Assembly: GCA_023412455.1 (NCBI GenBank)
Contig: JAEYNQ010000267.1
Coordinates: forward strand, 1-64,000
DNA from: Bacillota bacterium
GTDB taxonomy: Bacteria; Bacillota; Clostridia; Lachnospirales; Cellulosilyticaceae
DNA: 64,000 bases
Direction of reading: 5' to 3'
Position numbers and translations under genes: made by a program
Part shown: in pieces, positions 7,727-16,170 of the stretch
How the letters are laid out: each line of letters opens with the position of its first letter
Position numbering within the stretch: position 1 is the stretch's first letter
Notes under the pieces: model-generated
Database searches by the model: none
What the model was told of the DNA's origin: nothing
Seen by the model: the letters and a program-made list of their open reading frames with translations, nothing else

Positions 7727-8266
7727 ATGAAAGCCTTAAATAAAGCTATTTTAGTATTTGCCTTTGTTTGTATAGGTTTATTTAGTCAAACAATTTATGC
7801 GAATGATACAATAGCTACTGGTTCTAATCTTAATGTAGTAGTAGAAAAGAGTGAAGATGAAAAGACAGTTAATCTTACAAGCGAAGACTCCTCTATTCGT
7901 ATTACATTAGATGCTAAGAAATACTATGATTTTTGTACTTTTGAAGCACAGCTTAATTTAGAAGGTAGTGCAAAAGAAGGGACGAATATTATCATTAAAG
8001 TGAATAATATTAGCAAGGATAAAAATAGACTTGTTTTAGATAGCAAAGAGTACAAGGTAGCAACCGTTGGTAGTACCACTAGTTTTAATCAACTTATTGA
8101 GCTTTTTGATGGTAAGAATGAAATTAATTTGACTTATACCCATGAAAAAGATAAGAAGATTCAAGGAAACATGATTTTTGTTATTGAGAAGTTCACTGAA
8201 TCAGATAAGAATAAAATTTTAGAACTACCTAAACCAGGAACAAATGCATTAAATAATTTAAAGTAA
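7727..8266 (+). CDS. Secreted protein of unknown function in the wal operon
   Basis: A 179-aa protein with a clear signal peptide (MKALNKAILVFAFVCIGLFSQTIYA, cleavage near residue 25). The mature part is beta-rich and charged, with no domain I recognise (SNLNVVVEKSEDEKTVNLTSED; LDSKEYKVATVGSTT). ATG 7727 follows AGAAAGGGGG; a longer reading from TTG 7622 adds a Lys/Asn-rich leader with no ribosome binding site. A TATAAT at 7676-7681 hints at its own promoter, but I see no convincing -35. It sits between walK and yycH, which are usually adjacent, so a role outside the membrane in wall sensing is possible but unproven. Confidence 0.65.
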   Translation: MKALNKAILVFAFVCIGLFSQTIYANDTIATGSNLNVVVEKSEDEKTVNLTSEDSSIRITLDAKKYYDFCTFEAQLNLEGSAKEGTNIIIKVNNISKDKNRLVLDSKEYKVATVGSTTSFNQLIELFDGKNEINLTYTHEKDKKIQGNMIFVIEKFTESDKNKILELPKPGTNALNNLK

Positions 8267-8281
8267 TAGAATGGTGATGGC

Positions 8282-9649
8282 ATGAAAGAGCGCGTTGTAA
8301 AGATTAGTATACTCATAGCACTCATTATATTATGTATGATACAGATAGCAATATTGTGGCTTGGCGATATGTCAAGCCCTAATTTTTTAGATACAAAGAC
8401 GGTAACAACAGAAGAAATAGGGATACGCCCTAAAAACATATGGGTTAACTTAGCTTTAGGTTATAAAATAAGCGAAAATAATAGAGAATATGATTATCTG
8501 ATTCATGAACTCTTTAGTGAAGTGAGAAGTCAGAAGAGAGCCCTTAAGTTTGTGGCAGAAAAAGAATTAAGCTATGCAGATTTAACAGGAAAGCAAGGCA
8601 TTCTCTACGAGTATGCTGTTCCACTCACCCTTGAAGAGATTATAGGAAGTAAAATTCCTAAATATGATGGGCAGATAGTAGTTGAGCAACTTTTTGTGGA
8701 TTTAAGTAGTAATAACGAAAATAAGGTGGTCCTGTATCTTATTGCAGCTAAGGGAGATAAGCTCCATAAGGCTATTTTGTATACGAGCTTAATGGGGCAC
8801 TCAAAGGTAATGTCTAGTCTGAGTAGGGATGAAGAAGCTAAGAAATGGACATCTTATCAACCGAGTATTACCTCTCTTAGACGTCATGGGAATGTGGAGG
8901 GTAATGTATTCTTGCCTGAGATTAGTGAGGCTAAACCGCTAACTTATCAGAAGTTGATGATTACTAATACCTTAGAAGCTATAGAGAAGGAAGATAAGAT
9001 CGACTTACTAGAAGAGTATGTCACCTCTTTTTTTACTAATCCACTATTGAAACAAATAGATGAAAAATCAGATGGTACCATTATCTTTAGTGAGAATCTA
9101 AGAGCCATTGTGAAGTATAACCCTATAGGAACAATGGAGTTTAATATTTTAGCCCCCGATGAAGAGAATAAGCTTACCAAATTTGAACGTCTCCAAAAAG
9201 TAAAGCAGTTTATTAATTCTTGTACAGCCATCCCTGAATACCTTAAAAAGGGGCTTTATCTAGCCGGAGTAAGGCGACAAGAAGGCCAGGAATACATTTA
9301 TCACTTTAACTATAAGTACAATGGTTTTCAGATCCACATGAAGGAAGAAGTTAAGAAACAACTGGGGCTTGATAGTGCTTTGGAACTTACTATAAAAAAT
9401 AATCAGGTCATTAAGGGAAAATGGATTCTTTTAGATATAAAACCAGTAGAGCATCAGGGAAGTGCTACAGAGGATATAACAAGAAGTTATTCAGAGATTT
9501 TTGACGCCATGAATAACATGGGAGTGAATAAAGGGACAGGGACCCTGAAGCTGAGTAATCTAGAATGTAGTTACATTGTTAACCAACTAGAAAGTGATTT
9601 AAAATTTGATTGGTTAGTGACCTATGGAAACATGTTGTACTATCCTTAG
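8282..9649 (+). CDS. yycH: YycH-like regulatory protein
   Basis: A 455-aa protein, the usual YycH length. It has one N-terminal transmembrane helix (about 7-27) and a large extracellular part with a mixed alpha/beta pattern. In Bacillus, YycH sits in the membrane and, with YycI, controls WalK activity. The assignment rests mainly on gene order (walR, walK, yycH, yycI), length and topology; sequence conservation in the family is low. The start is ATG 8282, 15 nt after the preceding gene. A rho-independent terminator follows the stop. Confidence 0.7.
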   Translation: MKERVVKISILIALIILCMIQIAILWLGDMSSPNFLDTKTVTTEEIGIRPKNIWVNLALGYKISENNREYDYLIHELFSEVRSQKRALKFVAEKELSYADLTGKQGILYEYAVPLTLEEIIGSKIPKYDGQIVVEQLFVDLSSNNENKVVLYLIAAKGDKLHKAILYTSLMGHSKVMSSLSRDEEAKKWTSYQPSITSLRRHGNVEGNVFLPEISEAKPLTYQKLMITNTLEAIEKEDKIDLLEEYVTSFFTNPLLKQIDEKSDGTIIFSENLRAIVKYNPIGTMEFNILAPDEENKLTKFERLQKVKQFINSCTAIPEYLKKGLYLAGVRRQEGQEYIYHFNYKYNGFQIHMKEEVKKQLGLDSALELTIKNNQVIKGKWILLDIKPVEHQGSATEDITRSYSEIFDAMNNMGVNKGTGTLKLSNLECSYIVNQLESDLKFDWLVTYGNMLYYP

Positions 9650-9651
9650 AG

Positions 9652-9697
9652 AAAAATTGACAAAGATGAAAAACTTCACTTTGTCAATTTTTTTTGT
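9652..9697 (+). terminator. Rho-independent terminator after yycH
   Basis: AAAAATTGACAAAG (9652-9665) pairs with CTTTGTCAATTTTT (9679-9692), with a 13-nt loop and an eight-T tract. It would uncouple yycI-murA from the upstream operon unless read through. Confidence 0.75.
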
Positions 9698-9730
9698 TAT
9701 ATTTAAATAAGAATAGAAAGGGAGAAAAAG

Positions 9731-10633
9731 ATGAATGGAGCAAAGGTACTCAATCGATTAATACAATTATTTATCCTATTTAATTTCATTTTATTTGCTA
9801 TGAATTTTGCTAAGAATACCAATACTTATTTGCTCACAAAGCAACGAATCCAAAATATCCAAAAAATTTCAGAAAGCAAAGGAATTATTTTAGAAGAACC
9901 ATTGCCCAGAGCCTATACACCCAAGAAGTCAGGGAGTATACTAGGAATAGAGATGAATTCGGAAGAAAGTATTAGGTTAGCCCAAAAACTTTTAAATAGT
10001 CATTTAGGAGACTTAACCATTTCCACAGAGATAGATACTTCTCCTTCTGCAGAGGACAAGGAAAACCGTACTTATTCAAATGGTAAAGAGAAGCTTACTG
10101 TGAAGAATAATGAAGTTATTTATACATCACTAAACACAGAAAAAAAGTATAAAGAAATGAATGCAGCACGAGCAAGGCGCTTATGCCAGGATTTTATTAG
10201 TAACGCAGACTTCGGGAGTAAATTTTCAAAGCAACATATTGAAGAGCGAACAGTTGGTGATGGTATTGAACTCACTTATTATGCAGACTTTGAGGGGTAT
10301 CCTCTATTTAATAGCTATATTCGTTTCAGGGTAGGTAAAGAAGGGATAAGAGAAGCAACTATTCATATGGTCCATATAGATACCAATGTAGGGGATAAAG
10401 GAAATATTTATCCTATTGATCTCGTGCTCTTTGGTATTGAAGAAGAGATTCCTGTAGAATGTAGTCCAGAAAGTCCTTTGTATATTACAGAAATAACCTT
10501 AGGTTATTATACCTTAACCACAGAAGGAATGCGTATTTTAGCTGAAGAAATTGTGCCTACATATAAGATTACGGTAAAAGGTTTAGAGAAACCACTATTT
10601 GTTAATGCTTATACCAATAAATTCATTAAATAA
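9731..10633 (+). CDS. yycI: YycI-like regulatory protein
   Basis: A 300-aa protein with one N-terminal transmembrane helix (about 10-28) and an extracellular part holding the repeated YycI/YycH-type fold (for example GDGIELTYYADFEGYPLFNSYIRF at about 177-200). It is the partner of YycH in holding WalK in check in Bacillus. It lies 80 nt after yycH with a terminator between them, so it may have separate expression; I see no strong promoter in the gap. murA follows. Confidence 0.7.
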   Translation: MNGAKVLNRLIQLFILFNFILFAMNFAKNTNTYLLTKQRIQNIQKISESKGIILEEPLPRAYTPKKSGSILGIEMNSEESIRLAQKLLNSHLGDLTISTEIDTSPSAEDKENRTYSNGKEKLTVKNNEVIYTSLNTEKKYKEMNAARARRLCQDFISNADFGSKFSKQHIEERTVGDGIELTYYADFEGYPLFNSYIRFRVGKEGIREATIHMVHIDTNVGDKGNIYPIDLVLFGIEEEIPVECSPESPLYITEITLGYYTLTTEGMRILAEEIVPTYKITVKGLEKPLFVNAYTNKFIK

Positions 10634-10721
10634 AACTTTTTATTTCCTGTAAATGATGTTATAATAAACTTTGTGTAATTGATTATTACAGGAATGAAAT
10701 AAAACTTAAGAGGTGTTAAGG

Positions 10722-11978
10722 TTGAGCGAGTTATGTATACGAGGTGGTAATCGCCTAGTAGGAGAAGTGACCATAAATGGAGCTAAAAATGCAGCCGTTG
10801 CGATTTTGCCTGCAGCACTTTTAGTAGATGGGCTATGTGAAATTGAAAATTTACCTTATATAGATGACGTTGTAAAGATTAAGGATGCTATGGAAGAGCT
10901 TGGTGCAGTTACAAGCTTTATTGATGACCATACACTTAAGGTTGATGCATCCACCCTATATAACCATGAAGCAACTAAAGATTATATAGGAAATATTAGA
11001 GCTTCCTATTATCTCTTAGGTGCACTTTTGGGTAGATTTAAGAAGGCAGAAGTCTGTATGCCAGGGGGATGTAATTTTGGTGTAAGGCCTATTGATCAGC
11101 ACATTAAAGGTTTTGAAGCTTTAGGTGCCAAAGTAATTGTAGAAAATGGAATGATTAAAGCCTATGCAGAACGTCTTATTGGAACAAAGATCTATTTAGA
11201 TGTAGTAAGTGTAGGTGCAACCATTAATATTATGCTAGCTGCCGTTCTGGCAGAAGGCACTACTATTATTGAGAATGCTGCTAAAGAACCTCATGTAGTA
11301 GATGTAGCCAATTTCCTTAATATGATGGGAGCAGAAGTAAAAGGAGCAGGTACGGATGTGATTCGTATCAAGGGTGTAGAAAAGCTCATGGGTGGCAAAT
11401 ATTCTACAATCCCTGATCAGATAGAAGCAGGAACCTATATGATAGCAGCAGCTATTACTGGTGGAGATGTGTATGTACGCAATATTATACCAGAGCATAT
11501 GTACTCCGTTAGTCTTAAAATGATGGAAATGGGCATTGAGATAGAGGAAGGTGATGATTATGTGCGCGTTGTTGCACCGAGTGATTTACGTGCAACCAAT
11601 GTAAAGACTTTACCTCATCCAGGTTTCCCAACAGATTTACAACCTCAGATGGTGGCTTTATTAAGTGTAGCAAATGGGACAAGTACAGTGATAGAAGGCG
11701 TATGGGATAATCGATTTCAATATATTGACCAATTGAAACGGACGGGTGCTAAGATTAAGGTAGATGGTCGTATGGCAGTAGTAGAAGGTGCCACCAAGTT
11801 AAGTGGTGCTAAGGTAACAGCTACAGATTTGAGAGCTGGTGCTGCCCTTGTTATTGCAGCCCTTCGTGCAGAAGGAGAGACCATTATTAAGAATATTAAA
11901 TACATTGACCGTGGCTATGAAGCTATTGAGAATAAACTAGCAGCCTTAGGCGCTGATATTACAAGAAGAGCTGATTAA
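10722..11978 (+). CDS. murA: UDP-N-acetylglucosamine 1-carboxyvinyltransferase (MurA)
   Basis: A 418-aa protein that catalyses the first committed step of peptidoglycan synthesis, transfer of enolpyruvate from PEP to UDP-GlcNAc in the cytoplasm. It has the N-terminal IRGGNRLVGEVTINGAKNAAV motif and the catalytic Cys in PGGCNFG (C117), which is the fosfomycin target. I choose TTG 10722 over GTG 10713: AGAGGTG (10709-10715) is well spaced for TTG and overlaps the GTG, and the resulting N-terminus (MSELCIRGG) matches the family. A TATAAT at 10660-10665 may be a promoter. It fits the wall theme of the preceding operon. Confidence 0.93.
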   Translation: MSELCIRGGNRLVGEVTINGAKNAAVAILPAALLVDGLCEIENLPYIDDVVKIKDAMEELGAVTSFIDDHTLKVDASTLYNHEATKDYIGNIRASYYLLGALLGRFKKAEVCMPGGCNFGVRPIDQHIKGFEALGAKVIVENGMIKAYAERLIGTKIYLDVVSVGATINIMLAAVLAEGTTIIENAAKEPHVVDVANFLNMMGAEVKGAGTDVIRIKGVEKLMGGKYSTIPDQIEAGTYMIAAAITGGDVYVRNIIPEHMYSVSLKMMEMGIEIEEGDDYVRVVAPSDLRATNVKTLPHPGFPTDLQPQMVALLSVANGTSTVIEGVWDNRFQYIDQLKRTGAKIKVDGRMAVVEGATKLSGAKVTATDLRAGAALVIAALRAEGETIIKNIKYIDRGYEAIENKLAALGADITRRAD

Positions 11979-12000
11979 TAAGTAATCAGCTCTTTTTTTG
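11966..12000. terminator. Terminator between convergent murA and asnB
   Basis: AGAGCTGATTA (11967-11977) pairs with TAATCAGCTCT (11983-11993), 5-nt loop, then seven Ts. The left arm includes the murA stop codon. An A-rich flank on the other side may also serve asnB. Confidence 0.8.
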
Positions 12001-12033
12001 TGGAGTGTTGAAAGGAGGGGGACGTCCCTACTA

Positions 12034-13875
12034 TTAGGCACGAAAGGCCACGTGATAAGTTTCTAGCCAGATATTTAGTTGTACCAGATAGGCAATTAAC
12101 TGGGGGCCGGTCATTAACTGACCAAACCAAGGATTCTTATAGGCGGTCCCCTTACTAGCTACAAGTTCCTTTATAAAGGGAACATTAACATAGTCAAGGA
12201 GAGGGGCGTGGGGATCTTCTACAATGCCCTGAAGCATGTTGCAAACCAAGGTAGTATAAACAGGATGATGTGTCTTAGGGTAAGGGCTTTTTTTACGATA
12301 AATAATATCTTTAGGTAAGGTGCCTTCTAGACATTTGCGTAATAACCCTTTTTCACGTCCCTGGTAAAATTTATAGGCATTAGGTAGGTTGAAGGCATAC
12401 TCTACTAAGCGATAGTCTGCAAAGGGGACACGTACTTCCAAGCTATTGGACATACTCATACGGTCCTTGCGATTGAGGAGATTGACCATGAACCATTTTA
12501 GATTCAGATAAAAAAGCTCGCGCATACGATAGGTTTGGGCGTCTTCTCCTTCTAAATGGGGGACTTTGGTAAGACTTTCTCTATAAGCGCTCTGTACACA
12601 TTCTGTAATAGGAAGTTTATGAAAGGCTGGAGAAAGGATGGTTTTTCTATCTTCTATGAAGTTGGACCAAGGGAAGGTATCAAGTCCCATAAGTTCAGGA
12701 CGGGTATACCAAGGATAGCCACCTAATAGCTCGTCAGCACACTCTCCAGATAAGGCAATAACAAAGTCTTTACGAATTTCTCGGCAGAATAAAAAGAGAG
12801 AAGAGTCAATATCTGCCATACCAGGTAAATCTCTGGCTATAACAGCATCCTTGAGGGATAAAGCTAATTCTTCATGATTGATGGTATAGGTTTTGTGATG
12901 GCTTTCTAGAAATTTTGCCATTTCATTTGCCCAAAAAACATCGGAGGTAGGTTGATAGAGGTTGGCTTTAAAATACTTATCATTTTCCTCATAATCTAAG
13001 GAGTAAGTGGTAAGTAGTTTCCCTTTCTTTTTAAATTCCATAGCAGCTATGGCTGAAATAGCAGAAGAATCTAGTCCACCTGAGAGAAAGGTACAGAGGG
13101 GAACATCCCCCACGAGCTGTCTTTCAATAGCATCCCTTAAGAGACTGTGTAGATGTTCGGCGGCTTCATCTAGTGTTTCCGTGTTTTGTTCAGCTTTGAG
13201 TGTCCAATATTCTTTTTCAGTGATGCCTTGGGGGGTAACTAGCATAAAGTAAGCCGGAGGTACTTCCTTAATTTCCTTAAAAATAGAGCTGCCAGGCTTA
13301 ACTGCAGGGCCCAGTGCAAAGAGTTCGGTAAGGGAACTCTCATTAATAGTAGGCCTTACTTGAGGGTGAGCAAGGAGAGTTTTGATCTCCGAGCCAAAGA
13401 TAAAGGTAGAGCCTTTGATACTATAAAAGAGAGGCTTGACACCTAAGGGGTCTCTAACCAGTAGTACCCGCTTCAAAGCTTCATCATAGAGGGCAAAGGC
13501 AAAAATACCATTTAATTTACGGAGGCAATCAATCCCCCAACACATGTAGGCTGTAAGTAGGACTTCTGTATCTGAATAACCATCAAAGGTAAAATCCAGT
13601 GCTAAAAGCTCCTTGCGCAAATCCTCTGTATTATAAAGTTCCCCATTATAGATAAGGGTGTAAGAAAAACCGTTTAAAGTTTTTGTCATAGGTTGCTTGC
13701 CACCTTCAGGATCCACGACTATTAATCTTCTGTGACCAAAAAGAATATGAGGGTAAGTACTATAACCCAAGCTATCTGGCCCACGGAGCTTCAGGGTATC
13801 TACCATGGCTTCTAAAATGGGCTTTTGAGAAAGGAGTATTTGGGTAAAGTCAACAATACCAGCAAAACCACACAT
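12034..13875 (-). CDS. asnB: Asparagine synthase (glutamine-hydrolysing)
   Basis: A 613-aa protein. An N-terminal class II glutamine amidotransferase domain (1 to about 190) begins MCGFAGIVDF, with Cys2 as nucleophile. The C-terminal synthetase domain (about 220-600) carries the ATP pyrophosphate loop FLSGGLDSSAIS and SGECADELLGGYPWY. It makes asparagine from aspartate with glutamine as nitrogen donor and ATP. The start at 13875 is fixed by the need for Cys at position 2 and by the GAAGGTGA site; an upstream in-frame ATG (13944) would bury the nucleophile. A single gene; it could instead be one of the Bacillus-type paralogues (AsnB/AsnO). Confidence 0.9.
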   Translation of the reverse strand: MCGFAGIVDFTQILLSQKPILEAMVDTLKLRGPDSLGYSTYPHILFGHRRLIVVDPEGGKQPMTKTLNGFSYTLIYNGELYNTEDLRKELLALDFTFDGYSDTEVLLTAYMCWGIDCLRKLNGIFAFALYDEALKRVLLVRDPLGVKPLFYSIKGSTFIFGSEIKTLLAHPQVRPTINESSLTELFALGPAVKPGSSIFKEIKEVPPAYFMLVTPQGITEKEYWTLKAEQNTETLDEAAEHLHSLLRDAIERQLVGDVPLCTFLSGGLDSSAISAIAAMEFKKKGKLLTTYSLDYEENDKYFKANLYQPTSDVFWANEMAKFLESHHKTYTINHEELALSLKDAVIARDLPGMADIDSSLFLFCREIRKDFVIALSGECADELLGGYPWYTRPELMGLDTFPWSNFIEDRKTILSPAFHKLPITECVQSAYRESLTKVPHLEGEDAQTYRMRELFYLNLKWFMVNLLNRKDRMSMSNSLEVRVPFADYRLVEYAFNLPNAYKFYQGREKGLLRKCLEGTLPKDIIYRKKSPYPKTHHPVYTTLVCNMLQGIVEDPHAPLLDYVNVPFIKELVASKGTAYKNPWFGQLMTGPQLIAYLVQLNIWLETYHVAFRA

Positions 13876-14075
13876 AAGAGTCACCTTCTTTACATAAATT
13901 GAAAGGGTCCAAAGCTTTATCAAGAGATAAAACTTAGACCCCATTGTCTAAAATACATATATATCCATCTATGTATTATATATTAATGAAGATGATTTAT
14001 TGTTACATATAAAATATTTATTTTTTTTGGATTGATATTGAAAAGTTTGATAAATAAATTTACAATAAAGGTAAG

Positions 14076-15146
14076 GTGTATAATGTCTTAGATAAGTCAA
14101 GAAGGAGAGTGGGTAATATAGATGAACAGAAAATAATCATACCTATAAGTAAATGTACGCCAGGTATGATTATACTCCAGCCTATAATAGATAAGGATAC
14201 TGGCAATGTATTAGTGGGGGGACATCAAAGTTTAAGTGAAGAAGTTATCGGGCGCATTGGAAAATTTAAACATACAGAAATATGGATAAAGGCAGATGCT
14301 GAAAAACAGCTTTGGCAAGTTGACGAGAAAGTGAAGGTTAGCTATAAAAAGTACATCACCTTATTAAGGGAAATTATCGGTAATAAAGGTCCCGTTTTAG
14401 ATATACAAATTGAGGAAGTAGAAAACTTAGCTAAGTGTATAGTAGAAGAATTTGAATGCAAATTTGACTTACTCGCTTGCGTTAATCTCGTCAAGAAGAT
14501 TGATAAGGATATTTATACCCATAGTATGAATGTGACTTTTTTGGCCCTATTTATTGGAAGATGGATAGGATGCCATACAGGACTTTTGAAAAATATAGCT
14601 TTGGCAGGACTATTACACGATATTGGTAAAATGGAAGCTGAGGTAAAAATAGCCAACGGGGCGAAGAAAAAATCTGCTATCATTCAGAGATTAGAGGAAA
14701 AAAGACATCCTATTTATGGCTATGAGAAACTCCTTGCTTTTAGCGAATTAGATAATGAAGTACTGGGCGCTGTCCTAGCTCATCATGAAAGGTGTGATGG
14801 AAGTGGATATCCTCTTCATCTCACCCAAGAACGCATTGGTGCAATTGGTAAGATTATAGGGCTTGCAGATGAGTATGAATTTTTGCGCAAAGACAAACAT
14901 ATTTTCGAGGTAGTAAGGGTACTAAAAAATGAGAAAGTGAGACAGTTTGATAAGACAATGCTTTTAACGTTTTGTACCAATGTCATAAATTACTATATTG
15001 GTGCATCTGTTCTTTTGAGTACAGATGAGATTGCACAAGTTGCTTTTATTCAATCCCATGCGCTTCATAGGCCTATTGTAAAGATAGGTGAACGTTACAT
15101 TAATCTTTATAAAGAAACTCAGATTGACATCCTTAAGGTCTTTTAG
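14076..15146 (+). CDS. HD-GYP domain protein, probable c-di-GMP phosphodiesterase (first)
   Basis: A protein of up to 356 aa. An N-terminal region of about 110 residues (ISKCTPGMIILQPIIDKDTG) precedes an HD-GYP domain at about 145-285: a first His (THSMNVTF), the HD pair (GLLHDIGKME), HPIYGYEKL, and the HHERCDGSGYP signature. HD-GYP enzymes degrade cyclic di-GMP. The segment after GYP reads GLADEYEFLRKDKH instead of the usual DxYDAMTS, so activity should not be assumed. The start is unclear: GTG 14076 has AAAGG 4 nt before it, while a better site, AAGGAGAG (14102-14109), has only an ATA (14118) in frame at normal distance. The second HD-GYP gene at 17363 shares the whole architecture. Confidence 0.8.
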   Translation: MYNVLDKSRRRVGNIDEQKIIIPISKCTPGMIILQPIIDKDTGNVLVGGHQSLSEEVIGRIGKFKHTEIWIKADAEKQLWQVDEKVKVSYKKYITLLREIIGNKGPVLDIQIEEVENLAKCIVEEFECKFDLLACVNLVKKIDKDIYTHSMNVTFLALFIGRWIGCHTGLLKNIALAGLLHDIGKMEAEVKIANGAKKKSAIIQRLEEKRHPIYGYEKLLAFSELDNEVLGAVLAHHERCDGSGYPLHLTQERIGAIGKIIGLADEYEFLRKDKHIFEVVRVLKNEKVRQFDKTMLLTFCTNVINYYIGASVLLSTDEIAQVAFIQSHALHRPIVKIGERYINLYKETQIDILKVF

Positions 15147-15192
15147 AAAGGACGTATTATTAATTTTGAAAGTTAATAATACGTCCTTTTTT
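15147..15192. terminator. Terminator after the first HD-GYP gene
   Basis: AAAGGACGTATTATTAA (15147-15163) pairs with TTAATAATACGTCCTTT (15173-15189), followed by Ts; perfect 17-bp stem with the A-rich left side also usable from the minus strand. Confidence 0.85.
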
Positions 15193-15221
15193 GGTTCACT
15201 GTTCTTAACGCCTACGCTATT

Positions 15222-15608
15222 TTACGGGCTATCTGATAAAGGATTTAATAAATGGTTGAGTTGACTCGTTGCATTTTTCCCTGTACAGTCGTCATGATAA
15301 GTGAGAAGAATATTATTTGAAAGGCTAGGAACTTCCGGAGTGGATGGGAAGGTATACTCAAAATAAGCTGTTTCTGCTGGTGCTAGATTTCCCATTTCTA
15401 AAAGTGTAATGTTCCCTTCAAAAGACAAGGCCCCTCGTTCTCTTATAATAACACTTTCTACAATGGGGACAGGAGTACCTGAGATAAGGAGCTTTAGATC
15501 GCTAATATAGGCAGTGGAAATGTTTGTCAATTTAACTTGTTTGACCATTAGTTCATTGGATGCTGAGGGCGTTTTATTTAATTCTGAAGCTTCAAGTAGC
15601 ATTTTCAT
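15222..15608 (-). CDS. Hypothetical protein with DUF11-like beta domain
   Basis: A 128-aa protein without signal peptide or transmembrane helix. The pattern VKQVKLTNISTAYISDLKLLISG and NLAPAETAYFEYTF resembles the beta-sandwich 'conserved repeat' (DUF11-like) found in surface and spore proteins. ATG 15608 follows AGGAGGTGA, which an upstream in-frame start (15656) would read through. It lies downstream of the cysteine-rich gene on the same strand with a terminator between. No function can be given. Confidence 0.6.
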   Translation of the reverse strand: MKMLLEASELNKTPSASNELMVKQVKLTNISTAYISDLKLLISGTPVPIVESVIIRERGALSFEGNITLLEMGNLAPAETAYFEYTFPSTPEVPSLSNNILLTYHDDCTGKNATSQLNHLLNPLSDSP

Positions 15609-15670
15609 AGGCTCACCTCCTGATTTAGTATATGCAGGATAGAAGGTTGAAAACACAAGAAAAAAGACAT

Positions 15671-15697
15671 AAAAAAAGGTAGGTTAAAACCTACCTT
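15671..15697 (-). terminator. Terminator after the cysteine-rich gene
   Basis: On the minus strand AAGGTAGGTT pairs with AACCTACCTT, followed by a T run (plus-strand A run 15671-15677). It lies 12 nt after the stop of the 15710-15985 gene. Confidence 0.7.
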
Positions 15698-15709
15698 AAG
15701 AGTAAAGGA

Positions 15710-15985
15710 CTATCTCCCCCAATTAGAGTTACAGCCACAACCACAACCGCAACCACGATTACAACCACAACCGCGATTACGCCTGCAACCACATTCTTCT
15801 TCCTCTTCTTCTTCTTCTTCTTCTAAGAACTCATCAATGGCTTCATCGATCTCTTTAAGAAGTTGAAAAGCTTCTCTGCAACGACATCTGTTAAATAAGA
15901 AATTAGAGTTTTCATTACGTCTGATATTACGCTCAGAATTACGTTCAGAATTACACCCACAACTATTAGAACAACCACAACTCAT
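15710..15985 (-). CDS. Cysteine-rich small protein with poly-Glu tract
   Basis: A 91-aa protein with 17 Cys. It starts MSCGCSNSCGC, has an Arg/Asn/Ser-rich segment (NSERNSERNIRRNENSN), a helical acidic part (LLKEIDEAIDEFL) that runs into about ten consecutive Glu, and ends in CGC/GCGCN repeats. The clustered CGC motifs suggest metal binding or disulfide cross-linking, as in spore-coat or exosporium proteins; this is inference. A ribosome binding site AAAGGGGGC precedes ATG 15985. The Glu run is encoded by a GAA/GAG microsatellite. On the minus strand, 'GCATATTATG' upstream (about 16050-16035) looks like a sporulation-sigma -10, a weak hint. Confidence 0.65.
   Translation of the reverse strand: MSCGCSNSCGCNSERNSERNIRRNENSNFLFNRCRCREAFQLLKEIDEAIDEFLEEEEEEEEEECGCRRNRGCGCNRGCGCGCGCNSNWGR
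15794..15825 (-). repeat. TTC/CTT trinucleotide run encoding poly-Glu
   Basis: About ten consecutive TTC or CTC units on the plus strand, read as GAA/GAG on the coding strand. Slippage here would change the acidic tract length in whole codons without a frameshift. Confidence 0.7.
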
Positions 15986-16055
15986 AAAAAAATGCCCCCT
16001 TTAATTTTTTTTAGTGTCTGTAGCGCTACCCACACTTCATAATATGCTGTTCGCT

Positions 16056-16075
16056 AAAAAATGACATCATTTTTT
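16056..16075. repeat. Perfect palindrome upstream of the cysteine-rich and YkvI-like genes
   Basis: AAAAAATGA and TCATTTTTT flank a CA dinucleotide, giving 9-bp arms. A second palindrome, GTAGCGCTAC, is at 16020-16029. They lie between divergent genes and could be operator sites or a small hairpin; I cannot tell which. Confidence 0.35.
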
Positions 16076-16170
16076 ATGTACAAACTACTAACATAAATTG
16101 GAATAGTAGGAATATATATAGAATAGAGACAAGGGTCTATGATAAAAAACACGAAAGAGAGGGGTGGCAT

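Noticed and set aside
13876..13944. N-terminal extension of asparagine synthase
   Set aside because: It would move the catalytic Cys away from position 2 and has no ribosome binding site at the upstream ATG.
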